Shown piece after piece: positions 10,801-22,540 of a DNA stretch of 64,000 nt; positions within the stretch are counted from its first letter, which is position 1; every line of letters begins with the position of its first letter. Under the pieces are notes generated by a model that worked only from the letters and a program-made list of their open reading frames with translations, was not told the DNA's origin and made no database searches. The translations under genes and the position numbers were made by a program. The DNA is from Axinella damicornis (taxonomy: Eukaryota > Porifera > Demospongiae > Axinellida > Axinellidae). The stretch is from assembly GCA_963931865.1 (NCBI GenBank), contig OZ007515.1, positions 2,632,511 through 2,696,510 of the forward strand, in the 5' to 3' direction.

Positions 10801-13800
10801 GGAAAGATGTGCGTTCTACTCCTGTGTGGCGAGAAAAAGTTCTGCATAAATAATGTCAATCCTCATAGCACTCAGGAAAGATGTCACATACATGTGCATT
10901 AATTGGGGCTAGCAGTAAGTGTATGAGCTAGTGGATGCAGAGTGTGGCTGGTTCATTGATCCCCATGGAAACGTGTACACACACGTCCTCCTGCAGAGTG
11001 CATCCAGCAATGATAGTGGTTGGTACTGATGACCCTGGTGCGATGGCCTCAACGCGGCTGCAGATATTCGAATACAGTGAAGACACAAGGTAGTGCACGA
11101 ACTGTGGTAGTGATGCTACCGTGTGCGTATGACTTTCCTGGTCTTGTTTGTGCATTTGTTTATGCATAGTCTGCTATTCCTTTGCTCAGGCACAGCGGAT
11201 TGCACTTCCGTTTGTATTCCATAGATTTTTGCGGAAACTGTGTTCTGGAAGTATGACGCTCACGCAAAGTGCCCACAACTCTCGGACCCCAGCGAGTTAC
11301 GGGCCGTGTCATTTCCGTGAAGCTTCACCCACAGGAAGTTCTTGCCACTAACTTTTAGCGTGGTCACGGAATCCGCAAATCTTCGAACGGAAGTGCAGTC
11401 CACTGTAGTGTGCACTCGTTTATGTGCATCGTCGGCTTCTTTGCTCAGGAAGTGGCAGAAGATTCAGAGTATAGTAGGGATCGTCTTTGACCCTGTACAT
11501 GATGTGGTATTCGCTCCCAACCTTGGCAGGTACATGCATGAATCAGCATGTGTATGCACGTCTGTGATTCATAGTAACGAGCAAAAGTTTCATTTTGTAT
11601 TTCACACCATCCTCATAGTATAATTTTCACTAAGGGCTAGTAAGGGACAACCACACTCCTGGTAACTGTTGCTACCCGTTGCAACTCGCTGGTAGCGCAA
11701 GCTAAGTATATTGCAGCTCATTCCAATTAACGCACATGTCAGTATTTCACCATCCTCGTAGTACAATTGTACTGTTCACTGAAGTCCAGTTGACAGAATG
11801 TGTGTGGGGTTCTGTCCCGTTTTCCATTGTCAATTCCCGTGTCATGTCACTAAAATTCACAACCCATATTCTTATCACTTGATGGTAGTATACAAATACT
11901 AATGTACCTGGCGTATCACAAAATTCTGATCTGCTCAAGCTGACTAGTTGCACAACCGGACAGCTTTATGATCATCCATGAGCATGTGGCTATTGCATGA
12001 AGCCTCCTCAATGTGCTTGCAGTGGCTGCTACCATCATGAAACATGGGTGTACCGATGACGTGCAGTGTCGTGCGTGCATGCATGTAGTATCTGTTTCCT
12101 TTGTCCAGATCATATCATGTGCTTGCAGTAGCATCCAAGGATGTGGATATCATCCAACTCGTACCAACAGGGTAAGGTACATGTAGATCCCCAATCACAT
12201 TGCAACATGCACTAGCTTGTATTGAGTACATTTTCACCTGAGTGTATGCATGGAGTACTTACCCCGCACACCTGTCTTTCAAAAGAGCCATGCTGGTATG
12301 TGCCAGAGTCTGTGTATGTCCGTATCATGTAAATGGCGGACCATACCAACATTTAATTATCAAGCTTGACGTGCATAAAGAGAAGCACTTAATATGGTCG
12401 CTATCATGCAGGCGCACAGGTTCAGATATGTTTTGGATGCCGATGTTATTGTTGAGTTTAGCAATCATTTAAACCTTTACATCGCGAGATTTCAGTTTAT
12501 CACTGGATAGACAGATGACAGACAGACGACAGACAGACGACAGCAGGGTTTAATATCACGGGGGGGGCAAAACAACGTAGAGAAAGTTGGGGGGGGGGGG
12601 ATTGAATAGTGCGTGGCAGTGTGCCATTTTGGGTCAGGGTTAGGCAAATGCCCCCTCCCCCCAAAAAGAAACCCTGGACAACAGACAGACGACAGATGGA
12701 CAAACCGATCACTTAACCCCTACACACATACAATGTAGGGTGATCAATGCACAGGCAAGTGCGGTAGTGCTAACGTTGCTGAAGAGAAGTAGAGAGACAG
12801 CTGCAAAGCCGTTTGTGTTGTGCAGGTGTACTTCTCAGCCACTCCCGGGTGCCAAAGCTCGAGCGCTACCATCAGCAGTACAGCTCAGAAGAGGCCCACG
12901 CATTTTCATTGCATGTACTGCCTGGTGGCAAAATTCTGAACACTGTTATTGTCTCCCCTTTGAATCTGTTGCTCGCTTCGTGAACTTGCATGTGGAGGTC
13001 TAGGATTCCCATGCGTTCTGACCTTCACCATCGAGACACCAGGTTGGTGCATCCGACCTTTACCATCGAGACACCAGGTTGGTGCATCCGACCTTTACCA
13101 TCGAGACACCAGGTTGGTGCATTCGACCTTTACCATCGAGACACCAGGTTGGTGCATCCGACCTTTACCATTGAGACACCAGGTTGGTGCATCCGACCTT
13201 TACCATTGAGACACCAGGTTGGTGCATCCGACCTTTACCATCGAGACACCAGGTTGGTGCATCCGACCTTTACCATCGAGACACCAGGTTGGTGCATCCG
13301 ACCTTTACCATTGAGACACCAGGTTGGTGCAGAAAGCTATATGAAGAACTGCAGATGCCATTTTTCCCTCTAATTAGATCATTCTACACCCCCCATTTCT
13401 TGATAATTTACGTACTCTAATCAGCTAAAACTGAGGTGATTGTTATTAGAAATTGAACTGTATGATTGTCATACTAGGTCTGTGTTTATCCCATATAGGA
13501 CAGACACACATGGTCACACCAAGCTGGACGTGCGGCACCCGGCCCACTTCGACCACCAGGGGGTGCAGGTATGGAGGGTGGAGTGGAACGTCACCGGAAC
13601 AACACTTGCCTCCTCCGGAGATGACGGATGTATCCGCCTGTGGAAAGGTAGTAGTTGCAATTATAACACGTTTGTATTATGCATGAATGTATGATATCAC
13701 AATCATGGTAGGCATCTCCATGGATCCGGAGGCAATGACATTCTACATTCCAATTTCCTCCCACACATGTTCTAGCCAACTACCTGGAAAACTGGAAATG

Positions 13801-14017
13801 TGTCTCGGTTCTGAAGGCAGATGGTTCGTCGATGATGCCGCCTCCCCCTCTCACTGCAACCCACACTTCCCATCATCCCCCTCCTCCTGGGCACTTGGGT
13901 CCTTTCGCAGCTGGATCAGGGGGAGCGACAACGAAAGAGAAGTCATCGAACCCACCACACCTGTACACATTCTCTTATGCACTTGAGTATACTGATACGA
14001 CAGTTGCTAACGATTAA
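7836..14017 (+). CDS. SEH1: Nucleoporin SEH1 (WD40, Y-complex / GATOR2 subunit)
   Basis: Seven-bladed-propeller family protein that joins the Nup107-160 Y-complex of the nuclear pore and the GATOR2 complex upstream of TORC1. Twelve exons: 7836-7946, 8296-8346, 8481-8586, 9074-9114, 9342-9422, 9681-9758, 10333-10385, 10997-11089, 11449-11529, 12109-12171, 13499-13647, 13776-14017. All phases agree; 382 aa against about 360 in human. Diagnostic stretches are [74 protein letters not shown] and [20 protein letters not shown]. The first ATG matches the family start. The C-terminal tail after the last blade is Pro/His-rich and lineage-specific. Confidence 0.95.
8737..8763. repeat. Poly(C) run
   Basis: About 25 consecutive C residues in a SEH1 intron; one of three comparable G/C runs in the window (also near 3445 and 48638). 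Confidence 0.9.
10105..10196. mobile_element. Palindromic MITE, GAGGCTA family
   Basis: SEH1 intron copy. The left end is GCTCCCAGGCC, the right end GGCCTGGGAACGAGGCTA, with inner inverted CCAGTTTTTGATC / GATCAAAAACTGG arms. Confidence 0.7.
11197..11401. mobile_element. Small MITE candidate in SEH1 intron
   Basis: Ends GGATTGCACTTCCGTTTG and CGAACGGAAGTGCAGTCC are imperfect reverse complements (about 18 bp). A TTTGCTCAGG acceptor-like sequence lies just left of it and again at the true exon acceptor (11448). No clear target duplication. Confidence 0.45.
12496..12735. repeat. GACAGAC-type short repeats
   Basis: Several GACAGACGACAGA units on both sides of a poly-G/C-rich core. The right part (GACAAACCGAT...ACTTAACCCC) recurs near 31480-31545, so it is a dispersed repeat. 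Confidence 0.55.
13019..13330. repeat. 35-bp minisatellite, about nine copies, in SEH1 intron 10
   Basis: Unit contains ACACCAGGTTGGTGC and CGACCTTTACCAT, with few substitutions between copies (C/T at one CATCGAG site). Because 35 is not a multiple of three, the apparent long frame shows the three frame translations in turn. It is intronic and not coding. Confidence 0.95.
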
Positions 14018-16224
14018 AATGCTCAGTTAATGGCCGGCAGCTATATATGCTCAATCCACAAAATTTAACAATAGTGACCTGAAGGTAGCAGAATTCCACC
14101 AGGGACTTGAATTTTGACCAGTTACTTTCTCAGAACTTTGCACCTAGGTGGAACAAGGCCAGCTGTATAGTACAAACTGGTGGGTGCTATCAGGTCTATC
14201 CGCAAAGTGAGCATAATGGCATCATTCTGAAAAGTGAATTTGCCCTACCAGCAGTACGATTCTTGAGTGGATTCCTAGAATTTGTAATAGCATAGATGGT
14301 GAAATTTCACCCACATTGCAAGTCCCTGTGTCTCAAGGCTAGATAGGCACTCATGTATTAGTTCAGTCCTTTATTTGTACTGTTTCATACCTCCTGCAGG
14401 TGGTCAGAGCTTGGAGATCTGTAGTCATGTGTGCTCCTGAACCACTGTGTTTGTAGCTAACTGTACATTTGTTGTGATATGGATACACCTGAGAAAATAC
14501 ATTCTTCGTGAACAAAGTTCACAAATGAATGCTAGCTAGTGTGTAGTACCTTCAATACGGTTGCTACAGACAGCTGCTGTTCAAAGATATTTCCACATCA
14601 TGTCTGACTTGATGCAGAGTAATCTCGGAACCAGACGAAGACCGATCTCAGGAGGTGCAAAGAACAACCTCATGGATGCCTCTCTTTAGCAAGTTGCCTG
14701 CAGAACTGCCCGGTTTCAGCACGTGTTGAAATGATTATGTTTACTAGTACACAATTACTTTCTGGTGAAGGCCTAATTCGGCAGACTAAGGTTAATGCCC
14801 TAGCTTGTCTTATTCTGAGCATGGGTGACTGCATGGGAACATGATTGTCCTTGATCAGTGCTCTTGATCTCTTAATTGATTTACAGAGTTCAAAGGTCAA
14901 AAGTAGGCACACCTTACTAAGTTTGTGATCTATGTCCCTCAGTTTGTTTTGATCAAATGTACGTTGATCACTTGATTCTGTTTATACCAGGTCGCAAACG
15001 TGTTGAACTTCTTCAACAGGAGATTAAGCAACTCAATTAACACACACATCTCCACAATGGACAGGTGAATGCAGCACTAGGTGTGGATTGGAGATGGTGA
15101 AGCTGATCGACAGACAGGAACCTTGAACTGGAGAAAACACATGAGCACAGCTGTCAGCAGAGTTGAGGATGGAGGTGGATCATTAACTGAGGAGGATCGA
15201 CTTGTGCTTGAGTTCTATATATAAGACAGGTAAGGGAGGAAAGGAAGAGACTCAATAGAGGAGGGGGCAGAGAAGAGGGATGAAGGGATTTATGTACTAT
15301 AGCTATTTGCAAAGAATGTACTCGCTCCCCTAAGTCCCCTGGTGAAATATTGCAGTCAAAGATCTGTACTCTCTCTAGTATGGCAACAAATACAGAGCTA
15401 ATTATGAACAAGTGTGTGTGTTGCTTGGTGCAGGGGTGCATAGCTGTAGCCATGTCTCCAGGCTCTCCCTTCTCCACCTTCTTGATCGCATACATGGATT
15501 CAAATATGTAGTCCAAATAGCAGGAGCAAAGATTAAGGTACATGGTGCAAGGGTATGGACGTGTATGTTGCTGGTGCAAAGGGTCTGGTGAAGTTCCCGG
15601 CCATCACTGTCTCGTTTGCATCATGCTATGATCAATGAGAACTGCATGGCCGGATTATCCCGGATACTCTCCCATCCACGTGCGAGTCACTGTCTGACTT
15701 GTGAGACAGGTGCAAAGTTGAGTTTCCCACCGCATAATATGCTTGCATGTGATCAACTGCACATTGCAGCATTGCTGTGTACACCATCTGCAATGGCCTC
15801 CTTTCCAGAGCTGATGGGCTTATGGCGATGTAATATGCACACTGGATCAGAGCTTGGGCAGTCCTCCCAAATACAAATTACTCACAATGTCATGGTATGC
15901 TGGAGGGGAAAGGGAAGTGAAAACATGGACCTCGATATTGCAGCTGTAATAGCAGGGCCCGGGAGGAGGGGCGAGAGGACTCGAGGAGAATAGACTACAG
16001 GCTTTGTGGAGGAGGTGTCATGAAGATGGAGGCTGCCTTGGCGTGGTGAGCTAGTTCTTCCAATAAACTGTTGAATAATGGATGAATGCTGAAGTGACAG
16101 GAGAGATGATGGAGTCTACAATATTTCTGGGATGACTATTCCAAGGAAACAGTATCCGTTTATCTCTCGCCAGTCGCATGCCACTGTTTCTGCTCAAGTC
16201 CCATTTGACAGTCATTTCTTTCTT
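14018..16224. other. Intergenic stretch with a possible tiny two-exon frame
   Basis: No recognised gene. One weak candidate exists. A segment at about 14602-14654 starts at an ATG and ends at GGAG|GTGCAAAG. It would join a splice-like segment at about 14992-15047, preceded by TATACCAG, in phase, giving RKRVELLQQEIKQLN and a TAA stop. This could be the end of an unknown small gene or an alternative 3' exon; I cannot tell. Imperfect short inverted ends (CAGGGACTTG / CAAGTCCCTG) occur at about 14102 and 14326. The rest shows nothing. Confidence 0.25.
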
Positions 16225-16505
16225 TGTCGGTTGTGAACATCTTTGATCCAACGCACATAGGGGATGCGGTTCACCAACAAGATTGTGGCCTCCTGACAGC
16301 ATGCTGGTTTATAGAGTTGGTACACCCAAAATTATCGTGGAACTGTCTTTCGATTTCCATTGCACTCTTCACCATTGCCTGTAGTGAACCCACACAAAAC
16401 AACTCATCACCGATCTTCAAATTTGGATATAATATAATAAGCTACTCCATTTCCTTGGAATTACCTTTAGTCGCATGGATACAGGGGCCAGGAAACCAAA
16501 GAAGT
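16225..16505 (+). pseudogene. Sacsin-like pseudogene fragment 1
   Basis: DNA-level match to 35617-36000 of the intact sacsin gene: GTTGTGAACATCTTTGA, ACCAACAAGATTGTGGCCTC, TGCTGGTTTATA and CTTTCGATTTCC occur in the same order. Internal deletions and frame breaks destroy the reading frame, and the piece is much shorter than its parent. It marks the left copy of a duplicated sacsin locus. Confidence 0.85.
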
Positions 16506-16687
16506 TAGCTATGCAGCAATGGTCGAATTCTCTTTGATGCCAACTCTCCCTACCCATGCATGCAATTGATAGTTGCTATAGCTAGCTGCTCATGCAGCTT
16601 GAACGTGAACACTCATTCACCATAACTTACAGCAAGAAAGTAGTTCATTCAGTCACAGTTAGTTTGGCAGTCGATACATACCTAAAT

Positions 16688-18159
16688 AGGGTGTCTTCAC
16701 ACACTGAGGCAGCATTTTAGGCGGCACATTTGGTGTAATGGCTTATCCGGTTGGCAAGCTGCTCTGATTCAGAGGGCTTTGGGGTGTGGGGACTCTTCTT
16801 CTTCGGTTGGAATAGCCGCACGAGAAGCCGGCAAGTCATCCCAACAAGTGTACTGATTGTGACCCAAGATAGTAGCTACTGAGGAAGGGTCATGTTTAGC
16901 AGCATGGACGGAGCCTCCACTTCCAGCTCCTGGAAATGCCAAAGAAGGGGTAAGGTGGAACTCCATCATTCAGTTCTTGGAAGCACTGAGGAACGGGGCT
17001 GGCTGCAGTGTGTTTGAAACTCCCTCATTTCTTCCTGTAAGCACTCAGGAAGGGGCCTAGGTAGCAGTGTGCAGTGAGCTCCCACATTTGGGCACTGAAG
17101 AGCGATAACAGGCATCAGTGTGTGTGACGTCTCCACGTTCTTGCTTTTGGAACAGCTACTCCTGTTCACATTTCAACCTGTAAATCTCCGCCTGAAGGAT
17201 TTCAATGACCGCCTCTTTCTCAGTTAACATCCTCTCAAACTCATCACAAAGACAGCCGTTCTCCGTATTGGCAACTCTCGTCAGCCCTGCAGGTGGGAAA
17301 CAGTTGCCAGTGATTTAGTATCAGCCTCCCTTGCCCACCCCATTCGGGTCTTGAGCACTGAGGAAGAGGGCCGGGTATCACGGTGCATGGAGCCTCCATG
17401 TTCAGTGTTTTGTGGTAGCAAAGAGGAGCCATAACAGGCAGCAGTGTGTGTGCCATCAGGATCTCCACGTGCTTGCTTTCTTTTGCTTTTGGAACAGCTA
17501 TTTCTCCTGTTCACATTTCAACCTGTAAATCTCCGCCAGAAGGATTTCTATGACCGCCTCATTTAGTTATAGTTATAGTTACCTAAAACTAAAACAACAC
17601 TAGAACTTATGATGAGACCAGACGGTCACCCTGCGCTAAGTGTGAAATTGTGAGACCAGACGGTCACCCTGCGCTAAGTTGACATGGAATGACAGACCCA
17701 TCGAGTATCAGCATCAACTTCCCAAGTGTCCTATTGTGATATGTTGTTGCCAGTGATATTTTAGTATCAGCTCCATATCCATCACCGCTATCACCTCCAA
17801 TACCACAGTTGCTAGGAATCTTGACCCTCTGAATTGCCATGTTGAGGGTTGTTCGTTGGGTCATCGCATCTAAGACTTACAACCATCACATAATATCATA
17901 AAGAATATGGGTGTGGCAGGAGGTGGAGACCGCAATCACTCCGCAAAAATCTAATCTGCTAACTTACTGGCAAAATCTCCACACTTTTGCGCCGGAAAGT
18001 ATTTCCAAGCCTTTTCACCAGAGAGCGTAGGACACTAATAACACTGGTCATTGTCTCACTGTTTCTCTCTGATCGATCTATAGTTGCAACTGTTTCCAGA
18101 CAGATGGTTATACTGACACTTTGATCGTGAGAACCCGTTACCAAGCCTGCCACCTCCAT
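16688..18159 (-). pseudogene. Degenerate paralogue of the coiled-coil gene at 19652-21478
   Basis: Contains diverged versions of the same exons. The tail exon region (16688-16969) keeps a TRWDDMPA-like CWDDLPA motif and a SPHPKAL end but has lost the Lys-rich block. Two copies of the coiled-coil exon (about 17160-17285 and 17515-17565) keep EAVIEILQAEIYRLKCEQE but run into a TAG. The first exon (17970-18159) has a clean GT donor. Middle parts are duplicated in tandem (about 16970-17170 and 17290-17520). Most likely non-functional, though a shortened protein cannot be excluded. Confidence 0.65.
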
Positions 18160-18479
18160 AGCTAAGCTACCTTAGCAGCTAGCATCTTTAGAATTATCCC
18201 ACGCTCAGCTGAATGTACAGCTATCTTATATCTTTGTCCTTCTACAAAACCTGATTTGAAGTTAATTAAGTATAGCGTCTACATGCTGAGGTCAGGTATC
18301 GAGGGCATGTAAATGAAACTGCCATAGGCCAGCATGCACATGCGTTATCTATGAATTATCGCATTTTAGAAACTGCGTCTATACGCACACAACCATTACC
18401 AGTATGGGAGACTGCACTCAGTCCTGCTGCACTGATCTTCTTAGAGCCAACCAAAACTTTAGTTAGCAGAATAATATTA

Positions 18480-18860
18480 TGTTAACTTACTGGCAATCTC
18501 CACACTTCTGCGCTGGAAAGTATTTCCAATCGCTAGCCTTTTCACCAGCTGCAGAGAGCATAGGACGTTACTAACACGGCCATCGTCTCACTGTTTCTCA
18601 AGTTTCCAGACAGATAGTTAAACTGGCGCTTTGATCATGAGAACCCGTTACCAAGCACGTGCCACCTCCATTGCTAAGTTACGATAACAATGTGCATAAG
18701 TAAAGCGACATCTTTTCAGCAGAAAATGTGAACTTACTGACCATCTTTACACTTCTGCACCGAATTATACTTCCATCAAGCTCACCAGAGAGCGTATGAC
18801 GTTTATAACATGAGTGATTGATTGTCCGCCTGATCAAGATGCTTCAAGCTATAGAAGAAC
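18480..18860 (-). repeat. Extra copies of the coiled-coil gene's first exon
   Basis: Two further copies (about 18485-18672 and 18738-18860) keep the ACTTACTG donor region and the CTCACCAGAGAGCGTA block but are frame-shifted or diverged. With those at 17970-18159, 20821-20990 and 21397-21573, this exon is present five times in 3.6 kb. Confidence 0.75.
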
Positions 18861-19104
18861 CCATTACCAAGTGTGCCAACTTATGCCTATAATCTACCCT
18901 GGCAAGTATATACCTTCTTGCTTATTCACACTCCTATACATAGTTCTCCGAGTGTATAGCAATCTTGTGCACCTTTCTTTGCTTTTGCCTTTACGTGTCT
19001 TTCTGTTTAGAAAATTAATGTGAAGTTGTCCAGTATAGCGGCAAAAAGTTACAGTCAAGCATGGTAATAGTAGCTATTCCTATCAAGCTAGATCTGAAAC
19101 CAAA

Positions 19105-19235
19105 AATTAGGAGTAGGCTGTAAACAATGACTGAATGTATCCCTGTGTAAATATTTTGTGCAAACTATAATTATTATCATCCTTCCTTTTTGCAGGGCAG
19201 ATGAACCTCACAACAGTCTTGAAGAATATCAGTGA
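19105..19235 (+). repeat. Duplicated segment shared with 24395-24550
   Basis: Both copies carry AGAGTAGGCTGTAAACAAT-like and GGGCAGATGAACCTCACAAC sequence followed by AGTCTTGAAGAATATCA, next to a pyrimidine-rich TTTTTGCAG. It could include a former exon, but no product was recognised. Confidence 0.6.
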
Positions 19236-19330
19236 GCCCTAGCGCTGCACCAGTTTATCGACAGTATGCTGGTGCTCTATACCATGATACAAGAAAGGCT
19301 ACTTTGACTTGTCCAAACCCTCACAAAGGT
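19225..19330 (+). pseudogene. Sacsin-like pseudogene fragment 2 (near the 3' end)
   Basis: Matches 42375-42460 of the intact sacsin gene: GACAGTATGCTGGTGCTCTA, CCATGATACAAGA and GACTTGTCCAAA lie in the same order. The flank right after it (about 19375-19420, CACTTTGATGGTGATAAACC) matches the 3' flank of the intact gene (about 44700). This is the far end of a decayed sacsin copy. Confidence 0.8.
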
Positions 19331-19651
19331 ATCCCCATAGTAATTATTCAGATCACCGGATCTTCATTCTGGAATTTGATTTTGTATCCACATAATTATA
19401 ATCACTTTGATGGTGATAAACCTGTGGCCTCGAACAAAATCCTAATAATAGTAGCTAACTCTAAAACGTCTGGAACGGTCAATATTTACCAACTCTTCCC
19501 TAACCATGCAATCCATCTGTATGATAGTAGCAGTTTGAAGTTGAACAAAAAACTTATTATTGCAAAACATAACTTATACAATTTACACAGCTATTAAACA
19601 TGACTTCAAAAATTTACAGTGCAACAGAATAACACCAGTCACCAGTCACTT

Positions 19652-21478
19652 TTATAGCATTAAATAAATGCCATCGATCGGTGTCTTCACATACTGAGGT
19701 TGAACCACTGCTGATTGAGAGGGCTTGTGGGGACTCTTCTTGGTCTTCTTTGCCTTCTTCTTCTTTGGCTTCTTCTTTGGCTCAAACAGGTCTGTAACGG
19801 CTACAGGGAAAGCTGGCATATCGTCCCAACGGGTGAACTGAGCTTGACCCGGGTTTGGTGCTTGAGGAATGGACTGTAGCAGCACAGAGGGATCCTCCAC
19901 TTGCACTTCCTGTTGGCACTGAGGAGCAATACCAGGTGGCGTCTTGACGGTCTTGCAACCACTCCCCTTCTTCAGCTGCAGCTGGCTGGACATAGGTTGT
20001 AGTTGATTGATCATTTCAAGACTGTGCCTGTGTAGTGTAGAGAGAGAAGGGGGACAAGACCAGTCATGAAATTGTTCACTCATGCATATGTAGTGTGCAT
20101 TTTAACTTACTCCAATTCTTCAGTCCTTGCCACCTGCTCAGTCAAGGCTACCAGAGTACTGCTCAACCTGCCATGCATGTAGGATACTGGTTAATAAGTG
20201 GATATAGCCAGAAACACCCGTAGGATTATATGTATGTATAGTGCATGGACCAGAATATCACCTATATAATCAATACAACTGGATCCAGACCAGGTATTAC
20301 ATACTGTAAGGCTTTGTCTTTCCAGCGTTTTTCCGCGCTGGCACAATCCTCATTTGCCCTGTCGAAAGAGAAGTGGATGGTACATGTCTCAATGCACCAC
20401 TACATACAGTAACTTAGTCACAGGGAACCGAGTAATTACCTGTAACCTGTAACCTAATAACATACCTCTTGACTTCCATTTTTGCTTTGTCCTGTTCACC
20501 TTTTAACCTGTGAATCTCCGCCAGTAGGATCTCAATTATCGCCTCTTTCTCAGCTGACAACTTCTCCAACTCGTCACAGAGACGGCCGTTTTCTTTACTG
20601 GTGGCTCTCCTCTGTTCTGCAGGTGGGAATCACAGTTGCCAGTGATATTTAGTACCAGCCTCCCTCCCCCCTATCTATACCCACCACCGACACCACAACT
20701 ATCAAGAATCTGGACCCGTTATCGTATGGAGTGGGTGTGGCAAGGATGAGATCTCGCTGCGCCGATCTTACTATAGATGCCGACCGATTTGGCAAAAATC
20801 TGATCTTAGTTAGCTAGCTGATCTCCGCACTTCTGCGCCGGAAAATATTTCCAAGCCTTTTCAGCAGGGAGCGTAGAACACTAATAACAACGGTCATCGT
20901 CTCACTGTTTCTCTCTGATCGTTGCAACTGACAGATGGTGATACTGACGCTTTGATCGTGAGAACCCGTTACCAAGCACGCCACCTCCATATCTAAGCTA
21001 AGTACCTTAGCAACTAGCGTCTTTAGAATTATCTGAACTCGCACACCCTCTCCGCCGAATACCTAATACCTTTCTTCACTTTGTCCTTCCTTCCTGAACA
21101 CAAAACAAAACCTTATTTGAAATGAAGCAGCGTCTACATGCTGAAAGTCAGGTACCGAGGGCAGTGTATCCATGTAAACGAAACTGCCATAGGCCAGCAT
21201 GCATGCACGCGTACCCGTCTACGCGCACACAAACATTACCAGGATCAGGATGGGAGACCGCGCTCAGTCCCGCTGCACCTGCCAATCTATGGCTGCACTG
21301 ATCTTCCTATAGCCGACCAAAAATTAATAGGCCTATAGCTTAACTGTAGTTGGCTAGCTATAGCTAGCAGAATAATAAGTTAGCTAGCTAACTTACTGGC
21401 GATCTCTGCACTTCTGCGCCGGAAAGTATTCCCAAGCCGTCTCACCAGAGAGCGTAGGATAGCAATACCACGGGTCAT
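19652..21478 (-). CDS. Orphan coiled-coil protein with Lys-rich C-terminal block (intact copy)
   Basis: Five exons: 21478-21397, 20616-20466, 20358-20305, 20167-20111, 20027-19652. All phases agree (720 nt, 239 aa). I do not recognise the family. Visible parts: a basic amphipathic N-terminus (LRSLVRRLGNTFRRRSAEIA), a heptad-like helix (LCDELEKLSAEKEAIIEIL), a second helical stretch (LSSTLVALTEQVARTEELE), a Pro/Gln-rich middle, the motif FTRWDDMPAFPVAVTDLF and a Lys-rich run near KKKPKKKKAKKTKKSPHKPS that could serve as a nuclear signal or bind nucleic acid. The start is the first ATG after an in-frame stop in the only nearby first-exon copy that keeps both its donor and the right phase. Function unknown. 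Confidence 0.7.
20821..20990 (-). pseudogene. First-exon copy without a splice donor
   Basis: Opens with MEVACLVTGSHDQSVSIT in frame with the conserved MTVVISVLRSLLKRLGN stretch. The GCCAGTAAG donor seen in its sister copies has been replaced by AGCTAGCTAAC, and the frame hits TAG. Probably a dead alternative first exon inside intron 1 of the intact gene. Confidence 0.6.
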
Positions 21479-22284
21479 CGTCTCACTGTTTCTCTCGTTG
21501 CAACTGTTTCCAGACAGATTGTTAAACTGACGCTTTGATCACGAGAACCCGTTACCAAGCACGCGCCACCTCCATTGCTAGGCTACAACTATAGCTAGCG
21601 TCTTTGCAATTATCCTAGCTCACTCGCACACACGCTCTTTTCGTTCTTTTTTTTTTCTAACAGCAAAGGGTACAGCTGCAGTAGCAAGTGCTAATAAAGA
21701 TGTACCCTGTTTACAAAAATTAACTATCTTTATCATGCTAGCTAGCTAGGAAGAGTGCATTTGGTAATGAAGAAATAGTACTAGCTGGGTACAAATGAGT
21801 GCACAAACAGTTGGTGTGAGCAAATGGTTGTAAATACACATTAGACCAGCATCTAGCTACTGGGGCGAGGTACAAGAACTGATGAAGGAAAATAGATGAA
21901 AAATTAGACCCAGATGAGACAATCAACATTGTGCAGAGCTTGTGATGCAGTCGATGGGACTGAAGCTTAGCTCAGCCTAGTGTACAGCTTATCTTGTATA
22001 CCTTTCTTCACTTTGGCCTTCCAGAACAAATCCTGATTTCAAATGAAGTAGCTAACGTAACGTATTTAGCTACATGCTGAAAATCAATACCAAGGATAGT
22101 GGACGTGTATCGAAACTTGCCATATATAGGCCAGCATGCATTACATTGCTTACCTACATCACTCTACTAGCAGTGAAATTTGGTTCTGCCTTCCATTGTG
22201 AAACCCAAAGTGCAGGAAGGTACACAGACATAGCTAAATCATACACCTGGGGAAGCCTTAGTATAGACCTACGTCATATAATTA

Positions 22285-22540
22285 AAGTGTAAAAAACATT
22301 AAAAATGTATGGAGATGTAGGGATAACAGAACAGCAAAAAGTATGAAAACAAGCAGGGATGATGGCATAAAACAGTTCAGTATACAACACCATCTTACAT
22401 CTTTCAACATAATACATGTATAATGAGAAAAGTATGTAGGGTGTTGTATACTGAACTGTTTTATGCCATCATCCTTCATACTTTTTGCTGTTCTGTTATC
22501 CCTACATCTCCATACATTTTTAATGTTTTTTTACACTTGT
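22285..22540. repeat. Long hairpin (about 100-bp arms)
   Basis: Left arm 22285-22391 and right arm 22438-22540 are reverse complements; the right arm lacks 13 bases present in the left (GAAAACAAGCAGG). The loop is about 46 bp. Could be a MITE or a palindromic duplication. A related, weaker pair (TATAAAACAATTCTG / CAAACTGTTTTATGC) occurs near 1350-1475. Confidence 0.85.

Noticed and set aside
13019..13373. Long repetitive open frame of about 127 aa
   Set aside because: Produced by a 35-bp minisatellite inside a SEH1 intron; flanking exons splice around it in phase.
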